This document shows, piece after piece, positions 18,014 to 26,499 of a DNA stretch of 64,000 bases. Every line of letters begins with the position of its first letter. The first letter of the stretch is position 1. Source of the DNA: Yoonia sp. G8-12 (lineage in GTDB: Bacteria > Pseudomonadota > Alphaproteobacteria > Rhodobacterales > Rhodobacteraceae); NCBI RefSeq assembly GCF_038443675.1, contig NZ_CP151762.1, positions 1 to 64,000 on the forward strand, written 5' to 3'. Made by a program: the position numbers and the translations under genes. The notes below the pieces were generated by a model. The model saw nothing but the letters and a program-made list of their open reading frames with translations. It did not search any database and was not told the DNA's origin.

Positions 18014-18046
18014 TGAACGGGGTAATCGTTCAGATGAACCCGTTCA
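18014..18046. promoter_or_regulatory. nested inverted repeats upstream of the LuxR-type gene
   Basis: Four half-sites alternate here: TGAAC at 18014-18018, GTTCA at 18028-18032, TGAAC at 18035-18039 and GTTCA at 18042-18046. The outer arms extend to an exact eight-base inverted repeat, tgaacggg (18014-18021) against cccgttca (18039-18046). The array ends 14 bases before the ATG at 18060, so a bound protein would block or control that gene and possibly the divergent deacetylase. Confidence 0.6.
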
Positions 18047-18059
18047 TATGGAGGGGATT

Positions 18060-19043
18060 ATGTCGACGCTCGACCAGGTGGGTGCGGTGCTGATGGAAAT
18101 TCACGAACTCCCCGAGAGGGTGCCTTTTGATGAGTTTCAGGACGCTGCCTTACAAGCGGTAAAACGGGTTGTTTCTTTCGATGCAGCTTGGTGGGGGCTT
18201 GTTGCGGGTCTGGAAATTCACTCTGCAACGCGGTTTGAACTGCCCGAAGGATACCGCCGTCATTGGGAAAGCGTGCGCGAACATGATCCTATCGCAAGTG
18301 CGGCGCTTGGCGCGCCATTTGTGACTGTGCGGTTCAATCATCAGGACTTGGAAACCTACCCGGAAATCTCCAATTTTCTGGAGGTCTATGGAATTCACCA
18401 CGTTCTGTGCACGGCCACCCGCCAACGCGACCTTGCGCTTTATGCGTTTTTGTCGCTCTACCGGAATGATGCCCCCTTCACCGAAGAAGAACGCTCGGTC
18501 AAGCAGGTCCTGGTGCCCCATCTTTTGCACGCACTCGGGCAAAGTTGGCGGAGAAACATGGAGCGAGGTCTGCAAAGCCTGAATGGCCAGCCTGATATTC
18601 GTGCCGCAGCGATTTGCGACCGGCGCGGCCTGGTGCTTTCGTCTGAAGCGGCTTTGCAAGGTGTCCTGCGTCGCGAATGGCCTTCTTGGCAAGGGCCGCA
18701 TCTGCCGGAAACACTGGAGCAGGCGCTGAGCCGGAATGATCGCTTTGTCGGAACCCATATACAGGTGAAGATTGATGCGGTCTCCGGGCTCTTTCTGCTG
18801 CGTCTGTCCGAGCGTGACCCGTTTGACGACCTGACTCAGCGCGAGGCGGATGTGGCCCGACTGTTCGCCGAAGGACATACCTACAAGGAAGTCGCGAGAG
18901 AACTGAACCTTGCCCCGTCGACCGCGCGGCACTACCTGCGCAACGTGTATTCCAAGCTGGATGTGTCCGACAAGGCAGCTTTGGCGATTCTCTTGGTGCG
19001 CCGCGACGAAGGCTCTGAAATGGCACGTTTCACCGTTGTCTGA
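18060..19043 (+). CDS. LuxR-type transcriptional regulator
   Basis: A 327-residue regulator. The C-terminal GerE/LuxR helix-turn-helix (about residues 258-315) is canonical: LTQREADVARLFAEGHTYKE followed by VARELNLAPSTARHYLRNVY. The N-terminal 240 residues are a sensory region with a GAF/PAS-like strand pattern and no recognisable autoinducer-binding or receiver domain. I chose ATG 18060 since GGAGGGG lies just upstream; the frame is open for 32 more codons, through the operator-like repeats, which is unlikely to be coding. It is divergent from the deacetylase gene and probably controls it and itself (inference from position). Confidence 0.85.
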   Translation: MSTLDQVGAVLMEIHELPERVPFDEFQDAALQAVKRVVSFDAAWWGLVAGLEIHSATRFELPEGYRRHWESVREHDPIASAALGAPFVTVRFNHQDLETYPEISNFLEVYGIHHVLCTATRQRDLALYAFLSLYRNDAPFTEEERSVKQVLVPHLLHALGQSWRRNMERGLQSLNGQPDIRAAAICDRRGLVLSSEAALQGVLRREWPSWQGPHLPETLEQALSRNDRFVGTHIQVKIDAVSGLFLLRLSERDPFDDLTQREADVARLFAEGHTYKEVARELNLAPSTARHYLRNVYSKLDVSDKAALAILLVRRDEGSEMARFTVV

Positions 19044-19365
19044 TCATCCGGTTCCCTACGCGACCATTCTTGCTTGCGCTCGCAGAGGAAGTGGACCAAC
19101 CGCCGTCCATGCTGCTCCACGGACGGGATGTGCCGAAAACCGACATTGGAGCGTCAGCAGTAGAAGCTCATATTGTCCCGCATTGCCACCATCGGAACAA
19201 GCCATATAGAATGTCTGCTTCCCCCTGCATCGGCAGTGGCATCTTGATAAGGAGCTGATTGTATTTCTCTATTCAATTCCAGCTTTGCGTACACAAAGGC
19301 TACTCCTCCGGTCTTCTGAGCGATCACATACATTTTGGACCCACCCCCTCCTGTATAGTCCAGTC
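19044..19365. other. gap at the edge of the integrated element
   Basis: No well-supported gene lies here. A weak minus-strand frame of 59 codons (19333 down to 19154) starts MYVIAQKTGGVAFVYAKLEL, which looks protein-like for about 25 residues. After that it runs into text resembling the chromosomal relic repeats (cgacattggagcg near 19141), so it may be a remnant of an element gene truncated at the junction. The left boundary of the element probably lies in this gap, but no attachment-site repeat could be matched. Confidence 0.35.
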
Positions 19366-19415
19366 AACACACCACCACCACGCCCTCCTTTATGAGGGCG
19401 TGGTGGTGGTGTGTT
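19366..19415. terminator. perfect 22-bp hairpin downstream of repA
   Basis: Bases 19366-19387 and 19394-19415 are exact reverse complements over 22 bp, with a six-base loop (ctttat). The stem contains a run of CCA/TGG triplets and a GC-rich top (cgccctc/gagggcg). It lies 28 bases after the end of the leftward repA frame and so is placed as its terminator, but neither side has a strong T run. The stem is far longer than an ordinary intrinsic terminator. Confidence 0.65.
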
Positions 19416-19443
19416 AGAAGCAGCACTGGATCGCGTAAACAAT

Positions 19444-20609
19444 TCATCTGTAAGCCCACTCGCCGACGACAACGACAGGCGTTTCGCGCCCGTTGACCTT
19501 CCTCGATTCCTTGCGAAGAGCACCGTTCTCGATCCAAACAGAAATCATCTTCTTGATCCGGTGCTTTTGAAGCTTTGCGTCGAGGCCAAGAGCTAGCGCG
19601 ATTTCCTGACCCACCCACTGTCCGGCCTGGTCTGAAAAACGAAGCTCCTTTCCATCCACTGCCTGCTGTACTGCCAGCAAATCACTGCGAGAAATGCCTT
19701 CGAAAGCATCCGGTGGATAGAAGCGTTCGATAACGGCAACCTCGTCTCCTTGGCCAAGCGGGACGGAAACGGTCCGGTAGATTTCCAATCCGCCAGCATG
19801 CGCGAGGTTCGCCTTATCCCGTTCGACAAAGAAATAGGTTCCATAGTCATCGGCGACCCCCACTCCCGACGCTCCTTCTCGCTGGCCTTTTGCAGGGCCC
19901 TCGACGACCGGGCTGCTGCAAGCAAGCTGCTCGCCCCGCGGCTGGCTTCCGAACTCGCGGCCATTCCATTGAGCTTACGGGTGTGGTGGACGAGTTCGAT
20001 CGCGCAATTGCAATCCATGCTCAGCCGGGACAGTCGCTTTGCAACACGGTCGATCTTGCCGTTGTCAGCCTCGTTGACTTGGTGCGCGGAGACGAACGGA
20101 TCGATAATGACCACGTCGATCTGTTCGCGACGGATCACCTCTTCCATTCTTTGGAATATCGCCTCGTTTAGAAGAAGATCGTCCCGACTCTCTCTGGCAA
20201 GCATGAGCGGCTGATCGAGACCACTGTCCAGATAGAGCCTGTCACCGATGTCTTTGGAATCGAGGCCGTAGTACTTCATCGCCGCAACCAAACGGCGAGT
20301 TAGCTCGTCCCTGTCGTCTTCGAGGTTAATGACCCAGACCCGTACGGATGCTCCGATACCGTGTCCGAGCAGCTCACGCCCGGTGACAAGCTCGAGGGCC
20401 TGCAAGATCACCAAGCTAGATTTGCCAACGCCGCCTGGGGCGACCGTGAGAGACACGATGCCACGCATGAGGTGGCGCCCGTAGAGCCACTGTCTCGTTG
20501 GTATCGTATCCGGCTCCTGCCAAGTGAACGGCGTCGGGCACAGCGAGCAGTCATTCGCGGGCGCGGAACCCGCTTTCGGGAGGCGCCCAACCTTCAGAGA
20601 GGTGCTCAT
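19444..20609 (-). pseudogene. repA: RepA-like replicative ATPase of an integrated element, frameshifted
   Basis: With one base restored, the product would be 388 residues: a hexameric RecA-fold helicase/ATPase of the plasmid RepA class. The N-terminal part carries Walker A Ala-Pro-Gly-Gly-Val-Gly-Lys-Ser-Ser near residue 62, VWVINLEDDRDEL near 95, Walker B VVIIDPF near 167 and LVHHTRK near 210. After RRE the frame is lost at a run of five C on the plus strand (19857-19861). The downstream frame resumes with GVADDYGTYFFVERDKANLA and continues to the stop at 19444. I chose ATG 20609 for the nearby GGATGG; an ATG at 20624 is possible. It lies in the element headed by the integrase at 22696. The break is either real decay or a missed base. 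Confidence 0.75.
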
Positions 20610-20655
20610 ATTACCATCCGCCATTTCGGCCCAGCGTTCGTGCCAATGGCTTGTG

Positions 20656-20843
20656 TCATGTGCGATGGCTTTTTTCGGCGCGAATCAATTCCCAAGATTC
20701 GAGGTCGGCGAGACGCCAGCGTGTCGTTCCGGGGTGAGTTTGACCGGCCCTGGGAAGTCCGGCTCAACCTTGCACCAGCGCCAGATCGCGGCGCGATCGA
20801 CGGCGTATCGTGCGGCAACTTGCTTGTCGGAAAGGTAGATCAT
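20656..20843 (-). pseudogene. AlpA-like excisionase/regulator, frameshifted
   Basis: The minus strand from 20843 reads MIYLSDKQVAARYAVDRAAI and then WRWCKVEPDFPGPVKLTP. This is the helix-turn-helix and wing of AlpA/MerR-like element proteins. At the run of four G on the plus strand (20731-20734) the frame changes; one extra base would give the expected GTTRWRLADLESWELIRAEK and a stop at 20656, for a 62-residue protein. AAGG stands about eight bases before the ATG. AlpA-type proteins activate integrase genes or act as excisionases in P4-like elements. It sits between the element's unknown gene and repA. Confidence 0.7.
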
Positions 20844-20927
20844 GTACTGCATCCTTGTTACGAGGGATGCTCTCTATTATTCACACGTTTCAGCAGTTTG
20901 CGACACTCCAAGAGTCCGGACAAGTCG

Positions 20928-21392
20928 CTACTTTCTCGGACTCCAGACCGGTTGATATTCCTGACATCCGCGCTCGGCGAGATCGAGCACCTGCGTCTTA
21001 TACTCCGCGAAATATTCTGCATCACGATCACCACGCGCAAGCGCCAGAGCGTCGGTCACTACGGTCCGAGAGACGCTGAATTTGCGCATGGCCTCTTCGA
21101 TCGCGATCTTGTGCGGGACTTTGTGGATATCGGCGTTGAGTTCGATGAAATCTTCCAGCGCCCGATTCCTCGCCTTGGGAGGCCTGCTCTTGGGCCCGGA
21201 AAGAACGAGCTTGCGGCCGCTTACTGGTCGCCGATCCGGATGGATCATGGATGCGAGCATCAACCTAAACAGTGGGTCGTTGTTTCCCGCCAGTATCTGC
21301 TCGGCGACCTCGCGAAGCGCATCTTCGGGATTGGCGAACCTAAGCCGCGCGATCGCCGAGACCTTGTCAACGTACTCTTCTTTTTCGCTCAT
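20928..21392 (-). CDS. element-encoded protein of unknown function
   Basis: A 154-residue, charged, soluble protein with no signal peptide or membrane segment. Its start codon overlaps the integrase stop (TAATG), so it is translationally coupled to the integrase. The middle carries a basic stretch (GRKLVLSGPKSRPPKARNRA, about residues 60-79). The C-terminal half contains a helix-turn-helix-like pattern around AIEEAMRKFSVSRTVVTDAL. That hints at DNA binding, but I do not recognise the family. It belongs to the small integrated element spanning about 19366-22696. Confidence 0.6.
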   Translation of the reverse strand: MSEKEEYVDKVSAIARLRFANPEDALREVAEQILAGNNDPLFRLMLASMIHPDRRPVSGRKLVLSGPKSRPPKARNRALEDFIELNADIHKVPHKIAIEEAMRKFSVSRTVVTDALALARGDRDAEYFAEYKTQVLDLAERGCQEYQPVWSPRK

Positions 21393-22696
21393 TATCCTGC
21401 CTCCATAACACGATTGATGGGAGCTTCTGGCGCTTCCGTTTTCTCCGTTTCCTGCATCCCGTCGCTAGACAAAAAAGCGGCCCAAGCTGCCATCATGTAC
21501 CGGCGCTTCTCGACCTGGTCTGCCCGGTCGTAGGCTTGCCGCACCTTGTTCCCGACTTTGTGGGCCAGCGCAATCTCTGCCATGTCGCCGTCGAAGTCGG
21601 TTCTCTCGCCAACCCAAGTCCTGAAGGTCGAGCGCAGCCCATGGGGCACAGCCGGGACACCGGTCTGCGCATCGACGAATCCGTTGCCGCCGGCACGGAG
21701 GTCGGCTTCGTGGATCTTGCGCATGACCGCCGCGAGCGCGGCGTCGGACAGGGCGCCGCCCCGCGTGTTCCAGAACACCAGCGGGGTGCCCTCGGCACGA
21801 GGTAGGTCCGTGAGAAGAGTCCTTGAGGAGTAAGCAAGCGGCACCCTGTGCGGCCGTCCTGATGGCGGAATCTTCGAGGCTTCCCGCCCGGGCTGGATCG
21901 TCCAGAGGCCGGTCTCGAAGTTAACCTCGTCCCACGTCATGAAACGGACCGCGCCGCTCCGCGCGGCGGTCAGCGCCTGGAATTCCAGGGCTCGGGCACT
22001 GACACCGTCACGTTCTTGAAGTGCCGCAAACCAGCGCACGGCATCGTCGAGACGAAGCGATGGGTAGTTGCGGCCCCCCGTGAGCTTCGTCGGTGCCGGG
22101 AGAACCAAGTCGAGGTTTCCGCGCCAGCGCGCCGGGTTGTCACCCGATCGATGTCCGGTGACGGTCGCATAGTCGAGGACGCGCTCAATACGCTGACGGA
22201 CCTTTGAAGCTGTCTCGGTCTTGGTCGTCCAGATTGGGCGCAGGACATCCATGACATCCTGCAGCACCACGTCCCCGACCGCCATGGCGCCGAGCATGGG
22301 TATGACGTGCCGTTCAAGCGAGGCACGCCATTGCCTATGGTGAACTGCGCTCCTAAATTCCACCGCCTTCTCGGCGTCGTAAAGATTGACTGCCTCCGCG
22401 AAGGTAAGAAGCCGGCGACGGACAGCCTGACGATGCGCGATTGGGTCGACCCCCTCTCGAATTTGCTGGCGCGCTTCGCGGGCATATTCCCGGGCCTTCG
22501 CCAGCGGCACGTCCGGGTAGGGCCCGATGCCAGCCTCCCTGCGACGGCCATTGAATCGGTAGCGAAACACCCACGATCGGGAATCGAACCGCCCGATCTG
22601 CAAGGCCAGTCCTGCTACCCCGCCAACCGCGAAAGTTCCCGGTCCTTTCAATCGCTTGACCTCAAGAGACCCGAGCTCTTTTGCGCGTTTCGGCAT
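21392..22696 (-). CDS. P4-type tyrosine integrase
   Basis: A 434-residue tyrosine recombinase of the DUF4102/P4 integrase class that would insert and excise the surrounding element. The N-terminal arm-binding domain (about residues 10-95) has WVFRYRFNGRRREAGIGPYP. The catalytic domain shows Arg in LTAARSGAVRFMTWDEV (near 265), His-Gly-Leu-Arg (HGLRSTFRTW, near 360), a His/Lys region in ALAHKVGNKVRQAYDRAD, and the Tyr nucleophile within it (near 397). I chose ATG 22696 for the GGAGG nine bases upstream, although the frame is open for 13 more codons. It heads a leftward set: unknown gene, AlpA-like, RepA-like. No intact tRNA target was found beside it. Confidence 0.9.
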   Translation of the reverse strand: MPKRAKELGSLEVKRLKGPGTFAVGGVAGLALQIGRFDSRSWVFRYRFNGRRREAGIGPYPDVPLAKAREYAREARQQIREGVDPIAHRQAVRRRLLTFAEAVNLYDAEKAVEFRSAVHHRQWRASLERHVIPMLGAMAVGDVVLQDVMDVLRPIWTTKTETASKVRQRIERVLDYATVTGHRSGDNPARWRGNLDLVLPAPTKLTGGRNYPSLRLDDAVRWFAALQERDGVSARALEFQALTAARSGAVRFMTWDEVNFETGLWTIQPGREASKIPPSGRPHRVPLAYSSRTLLTDLPRAEGTPLVFWNTRGGALSDAALAAVMRKIHEADLRAGGNGFVDAQTGVPAVPHGLRSTFRTWVGERTDFDGDMAEIALAHKVGNKVRQAYDRADQVEKRRYMMAAWAAFLSSDGMQETEKTEAPEAPINRVMEAG

Positions 22697-23039
22697 ATCT
22701 CTCACCTCCAAAATTGCCCTAAATCCGTTCGACATCGGAATCGAACCGAGGCGCTCTCAAAGCCTCCAAGATCCTATCCCGCTCCTACCCACCCAAAAAG
22801 GTTCGACTGATAGCTACAGAATGGGCCGTATCGCGACAAGCCGTTTATACCACATATCTGAAATAACTGCGGAATGTGGCGGATTGCGACACCGGCGCGA
22901 TAGCGGTACTCGCCTCCAATAAAAAGTGAGACCTCGGACAAGAGTTTCCCATGTTTCGGCCAGCGGTCACGGCGCTGTCAACGTCTTATGATTTCAGATC
23001 CTGAATTGAGCTGGTTCACCCCGCATGCGGATTAATAGA
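22697..23039. other. gap beside the integrase
   Basis: No gene is seen. Minus-strand text near 22731-22760 resembles a tRNA T-arm (ggttcgattccga), but no acceptor stem or CCA can be folded around it, so it may at most be a degraded attachment site. The right boundary of the element must lie here or shortly beyond. Confidence 0.3.
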
Positions 23040-23320
23040 AACAGATCAAGTAGCAGACAGAGGTTCATCCAATAGGAGGACCTGTGGGCGCGTGATCTGC
23101 GCGCGCAAGCGCATCCTGTTTTTGTTGACGACCTGAGATCTGGTCAGGCAGGCGGTTCGCAAGGTTTGTAAAATCAACTTGCTCAATCATCTCAAGGGCT
23201 CGGGCCCGTCGCGAGGCAGCATTTATCCCCTAGACTTCACGCTAAAGGCCACGTTGTCGGACACATTGAGATGCGGGAGAAAAAGGGCATCATGCATTAA
23301 CGAAAGCAATTGCAAATCAA
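23040..23320 (-). pseudogene. relic of a PotA/FbpC-type ABC transporter ATPase
   Basis: The minus strand, read in successive frames, gives LNVSDNVAFSVKSRG (the Q-loop region of spermidine/iron ABC ATPases), then ALEMIEQVDFTNLANRLPDQ followed by a degraded signature (ISGRQQK), and finally ITRPQVLLLDEPLSAT with an intact Walker B. At least two frameshifts and two stop codons interrupt it, and the Walker A half is missing. It is a dead gene remnant between the integrated element and the glycosylation genes. Confidence 0.7.
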
Positions 23321-23683
23321 AATGGCGACCATGCTAAGGACTTGATGAAAAGCCACCTCGTCGATCTCCATTCAACGCCGAACTTGCGCGAACAGCCATC
23401 AGTGTAACATGACCTGAGAGGTCTTTTGCGCGCAAAATTGCCTTCGCAATCTGACGCTCAGACAACAAAGCGACATATACGCAACGGACAGACAGCACTG
23501 GCAGCGTGGATCGCTGTCATCAAGATTGACTTCTTTTCTACCGTTCGCTAGCCGACTTTCACGTGTAAAGGCCCCGGCGCGACCGGTGGGGTTTGGGTCT
23601 GATGCACCGGCTTTGAGCGTTTTGCTCTTTCAGGGCGGGGCCATTTTATCCCAGCGGCCGCATAACGAGAATTCGAGCGACAC
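23321..23683. other. gap upstream of the glycosyltransferase
   Basis: These 363 bases hold no gene that I can support. Part of the left half may be the unrecognisable N-terminal half of the ABC-ATPase relic. The last 60 bases presumably hold the promoter of the three-gene glycosylation set. Confidence 0.3.
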
Positions 23684-24439
23684 ATGCAAAACGTTTCAAT
23701 CGTGGTCCCCGTACATAACGAGGCGGACAACATCGGCACATTGGTTGCTGAGATATTGGAAACGAGTGCCTCATATCCGCTGCACGAGATCATTTTTGTC
23801 GATGACGCCTCCACAGATAGCACGCAGGAAGTTCTGAGTACGCTGCAAGCCGAAGAAAAGCGCCTCGTTGTCGTGACACACCCCCATGTTGGCGGTCAAA
23901 GCGCCGCGATCCATAGTGGTGTGTTGCGCGCGACGGGCACGATCATCGCTATGCTGGACGGTGATGGCCAGAATCCGCCGTTTGAGTTGCCCAAGCTGGT
24001 CGCCCCTCTGCTCGCAGACACGACCGGCAATCTGGCGCTGGTGGCAGGGCAACGGGTGGGACGGCGCGATACGTTGTCCAAGCGGCTTGCCTCGAAATTC
24101 GCCAATAAGCTGCGCTCGGCGCTTTTGAAGGACGGGACGCGTGATACCGGATGCGGGCTTAAGGCGTTTCGCCGCGACGCGTTTTTGGTGCTGCCGCTTT
24201 TTAACCACATGCACCGCTATTTGCCCGCTTTGTTTCTGCGCGACGGATGGGACATTACACATGTAGATGTCAGCCACCGCGAGCGCAGCGCAGGCCGGTC
24301 GAAGTACAACAATTTTCAGCGTGGTCTTGTCGGTATCTTTGATCTGATCGGGGTCAGCTGGCTGATCCGGCGCCGTAAGCGGGTAAATAAAATGTCGCAG
24401 GTGCTACAGCATAATTCGGGAAAGTTGCCTCATGTTTGA
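23684..24439 (+). CDS. family 2 glycosyltransferase, polyprenyl-phosphate type
   Basis: A 251-residue GT2 enzyme of the DPM1/ArnC class, which transfers a sugar from a nucleotide to undecaprenyl phosphate at the inner face of the membrane. Visible motifs are SIVVPVHNEADNIG at the start, IIFVDDASTDST near 35 (first Asp pair), AMLDGDGQNPP near 90 (catalytic Asp-Gly-Asp), and DTGCGLKAFRRDAF near 150. A positively charged amphipathic stretch (WLIRRRKRVNKM) near the end suits membrane attachment. It overlaps the next gene by eight bases and starts a set whose last member is an ArnT-like transferase. The sugar is not predictable. Confidence 0.85.
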   Translation: MQNVSIVVPVHNEADNIGTLVAEILETSASYPLHEIIFVDDASTDSTQEVLSTLQAEEKRLVVVTHPHVGGQSAAIHSGVLRATGTIIAMLDGDGQNPPFELPKLVAPLLADTTGNLALVAGQRVGRRDTLSKRLASKFANKLRSALLKDGTRDTGCGLKAFRRDAFLVLPLFNHMHRYLPALFLRDGWDITHVDVSHRERSAGRSKYNNFQRGLVGIFDLIGVSWLIRRRKRVNKMSQVLQHNSGKLPHV

Positions 24440-24722
24440 GTTTTTGAACGTCGACAGTTGGGCCGAATTCACGTGGGTTATGATCGGCCTTGGCGGGCAA
24501 ATGGCGTTTACTGCGCGGTTCTTGGTGCAATGGATCGCGTCCGAAAGGGCAGGCCGTTCGACGGTACCGGTTGCCTTTTGGTATTTCTCGATCGTGGGCG
24601 GTACGGTGCTGTTGTCCTACGCGATCTACCGTGGTGATCCTGTCTTTATTTTGGGGCAGTCCATGGGCGTGGTAATCTATTCGCGCAATCTGTGGCTGAT
24701 CCGTCGCGAGCGGTTGCAATAG
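24432..24722 (+). CDS. LAB_N-domain membrane protein (ArnE/ArnF-like)
   Basis: A 96-residue protein matching the small membrane domain found at the N-terminus of some lipid A disaccharide synthases (LAB_N). It has three hydrophobic segments (about residues 14-32, 45-62 and 67-83) and the conserved FTARFLVQWIASERAGRSTV and GQSMGVVIYSRNLWLI. In a set with an ArnC-like transferase and an ArnT-like transferase it takes the position of a polyprenyl-phosphate-sugar flippase subunit, which is inference. The ATG lies within the end of the preceding gene, indicating coupled translation. Confidence 0.8.
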   Translation: MFEFLNVDSWAEFTWVMIGLGGQMAFTARFLVQWIASERAGRSTVPVAFWYFSIVGGTVLLSYAIYRGDPVFILGQSMGVVIYSRNLWLIRRERLQ

Positions 24723-24723
24723 A

Positions 24724-26331
24724 ATGACACAGCTATGGAATATCGTCGTGCGCTTTCCAATCCTGATCGGGATTGCGTTGATCTTCGTGCAAACGCTGCC
24801 CGTACTGGATGCGCGTTGGCTCTGGTTTTCCGATGAGGTGCGCTATGCGGAAGTCTATTCAAACCTCGTTCGCGACGGGCACTGGGTTGTTCTGAACCTC
24901 AATGGTGAGGCCTATCCAGACAAGCCGCCCGTCTACTTCCTGCTCCTCGCAGCCCTCGATCTGATCCCCGGTGTCGAGATGCCCGGCCTTATGTGGCTCG
25001 GCTCTGCTGTTTCTGCGATTTTTTTGCTGTTTGCCATGCGTGCGCTGGCCAGCGCTGTTGGTATTGGTCGTTCAGGTTTTGCTGCAGGTATGCTGGTTCA
25101 GCTGAGCCTCTTTGGGATGATATTCCTGCTGCACTACGTGCGTATGGATTTGCTATTTGTCGCGCTCATGATGGCAGGACAGGCTTATTTGCATCGCTTC
25201 TACTACAACGGTGAGGGGGCCAAATTTGCCTACTTAGGCTTCGCGCTGGCTGGACTAGCGGTCCTCGTCAAAGGCCCGCTTGGCCTTTTGTTGCCTCTGG
25301 TCGCTGTGTGGGGAGCCGCACTTTGGGCCGGACGCGGTGCAACGATCCTGCGATTGACGACGGTGCTGGGTTTGCTGTTGTCCGTTCTGGTCATGGCAAG
25401 CTGGGCCTTTGGCATCATTGTCGTCGAAGGTTGGGCATTTTTCCGCGATCAGATTATCGGACAGCAAGTCGTCGCAAGGGCGACAGACACATTCCATCAT
25501 AGTGAACCCTTCTATTATTATTTCATCGTGCTGCCTGTGTTGCTTTTGCCTTGGACCGGCTTTGCGCTGGCATTGCCATGGGGCCGCATTTTGCAGTGGC
25601 CTGCTGCGATCTGGAAAGGCCGACGTCAGTTAAACGCGGTTGGCATCCTCGCAATTGGTGCTTTCGCGCATTTCGTGACGCTTTCGCTCCTCGATGGCAA
25701 AGTCGGGGTCTATGTGCTGCCGATCCTGGTGCAGGCGTCTTTGCTGATTGGTGCGCTGCTTGCATCAGGGTTTGTGCCGCGCGCTTGGGTGGGTGTAGCT
25801 GCGATGATGGCGCTGTTCGGGGCCGCACTGATCGTGTTCTCTTTCAGCCAAGAGGCAGCGGATTATCAGCTTGGCGCGTTGCTTTGTGGGGCGCTTTTGG
25901 TGGTGCTTGCAGGCCTGCTGATCTGGCTGCGCAAGGCAGGAGAGGCAGCCTTGTTGGTACAATCGGGCGCTATGGTGGGGTGGAGCCTCTTGCTCGCAGC
26001 GGTCCTGCTGCCCGGTCTAAACGAAAGCGCATCGACCCGCATCACGGCAGAACATCTTGGGCGGCTTGCAGAGGATGGCTATACCCCGGTGGCCTATCGC
26101 ACCTATCCTGGTATCTTCTCTTATTATGCTGGTCGTGATGTGGTGCAAATAGATAGAAAAGTGGCGCTAGAGGCGCTTTTGGACTCTGATGTGCCGATCG
26201 TTATTGCCGGGCGCAAACGCGATCTGGATGCGCTTGATTTGACGGGTTTTGACCTGCTTGATAGCCGCGTGATCAATGGTGCCGGTGGGCGTTATGAGGT
26301 TGTTAGCCGCAGCGCGCGACAAACCAACTAA
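24724..26331 (+). CDS. ArnT/PMT-type lipid-linked glycosyltransferase
   Basis: A 535-residue polytopic GT83-like enzyme with about a dozen membrane segments. The N-terminal periplasmic loop holds FSDEVRYAEV near residue 38 (the catalytic Asp/Glu pair) and AYPDKPPVYFLLLA near 62, both hallmarks of ArnT and yeast-like PMT proteins. It would transfer a sugar from undecaprenyl phosphate to lipid A or another envelope acceptor on the outer face of the inner membrane. It begins one base after the stop of the LAB_N gene, so all three genes form an operon. The acceptor is not shown by sequence. Confidence 0.87.
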   Translation: MTQLWNIVVRFPILIGIALIFVQTLPVLDARWLWFSDEVRYAEVYSNLVRDGHWVVLNLNGEAYPDKPPVYFLLLAALDLIPGVEMPGLMWLGSAVSAIFLLFAMRALASAVGIGRSGFAAGMLVQLSLFGMIFLLHYVRMDLLFVALMMAGQAYLHRFYYNGEGAKFAYLGFALAGLAVLVKGPLGLLLPLVAVWGAALWAGRGATILRLTTVLGLLLSVLVMASWAFGIIVVEGWAFFRDQIIGQQVVARATDTFHHSEPFYYYFIVLPVLLLPWTGFALALPWGRILQWPAAIWKGRRQLNAVGILAIGAFAHFVTLSLLDGKVGVYVLPILVQASLLIGALLASGFVPRAWVGVAAMMALFGAALIVFSFSQEAADYQLGALLCGALLVVLAGLLIWLRKAGEAALLVQSGAMVGWSLLLAAVLLPGLNESASTRITAEHLGRLAEDGYTPVAYRTYPGIFSYYAGRDVVQIDRKVALEALLDSDVPIVIAGRKRDLDALDLTGFDLLDSRVINGAGGRYEVVSRSARQTN

Positions 26332-26499
26332 TGCCACTGCGGTAGGCATCAGCAGGTACGGTGCGTAAAGAGATAACAGAAATAAGGGTCTTGTGGCGGC
26401 CTTTGTCTTGCAGTGCGGGTTTCTTGGATGTTCAATGTTGCCGCGCTGTGCCATCTATGGCATGAGATATTAAGCAAACTGAACGAAAGAGTTTAGATC

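Noticed and set aside
22731..22800. A tRNA gene beside the P4-type integrase
   Set aside because: A T-arm-like stretch is visible on the minus strand, but there is no matching acceptor stem, D-arm or CCA.
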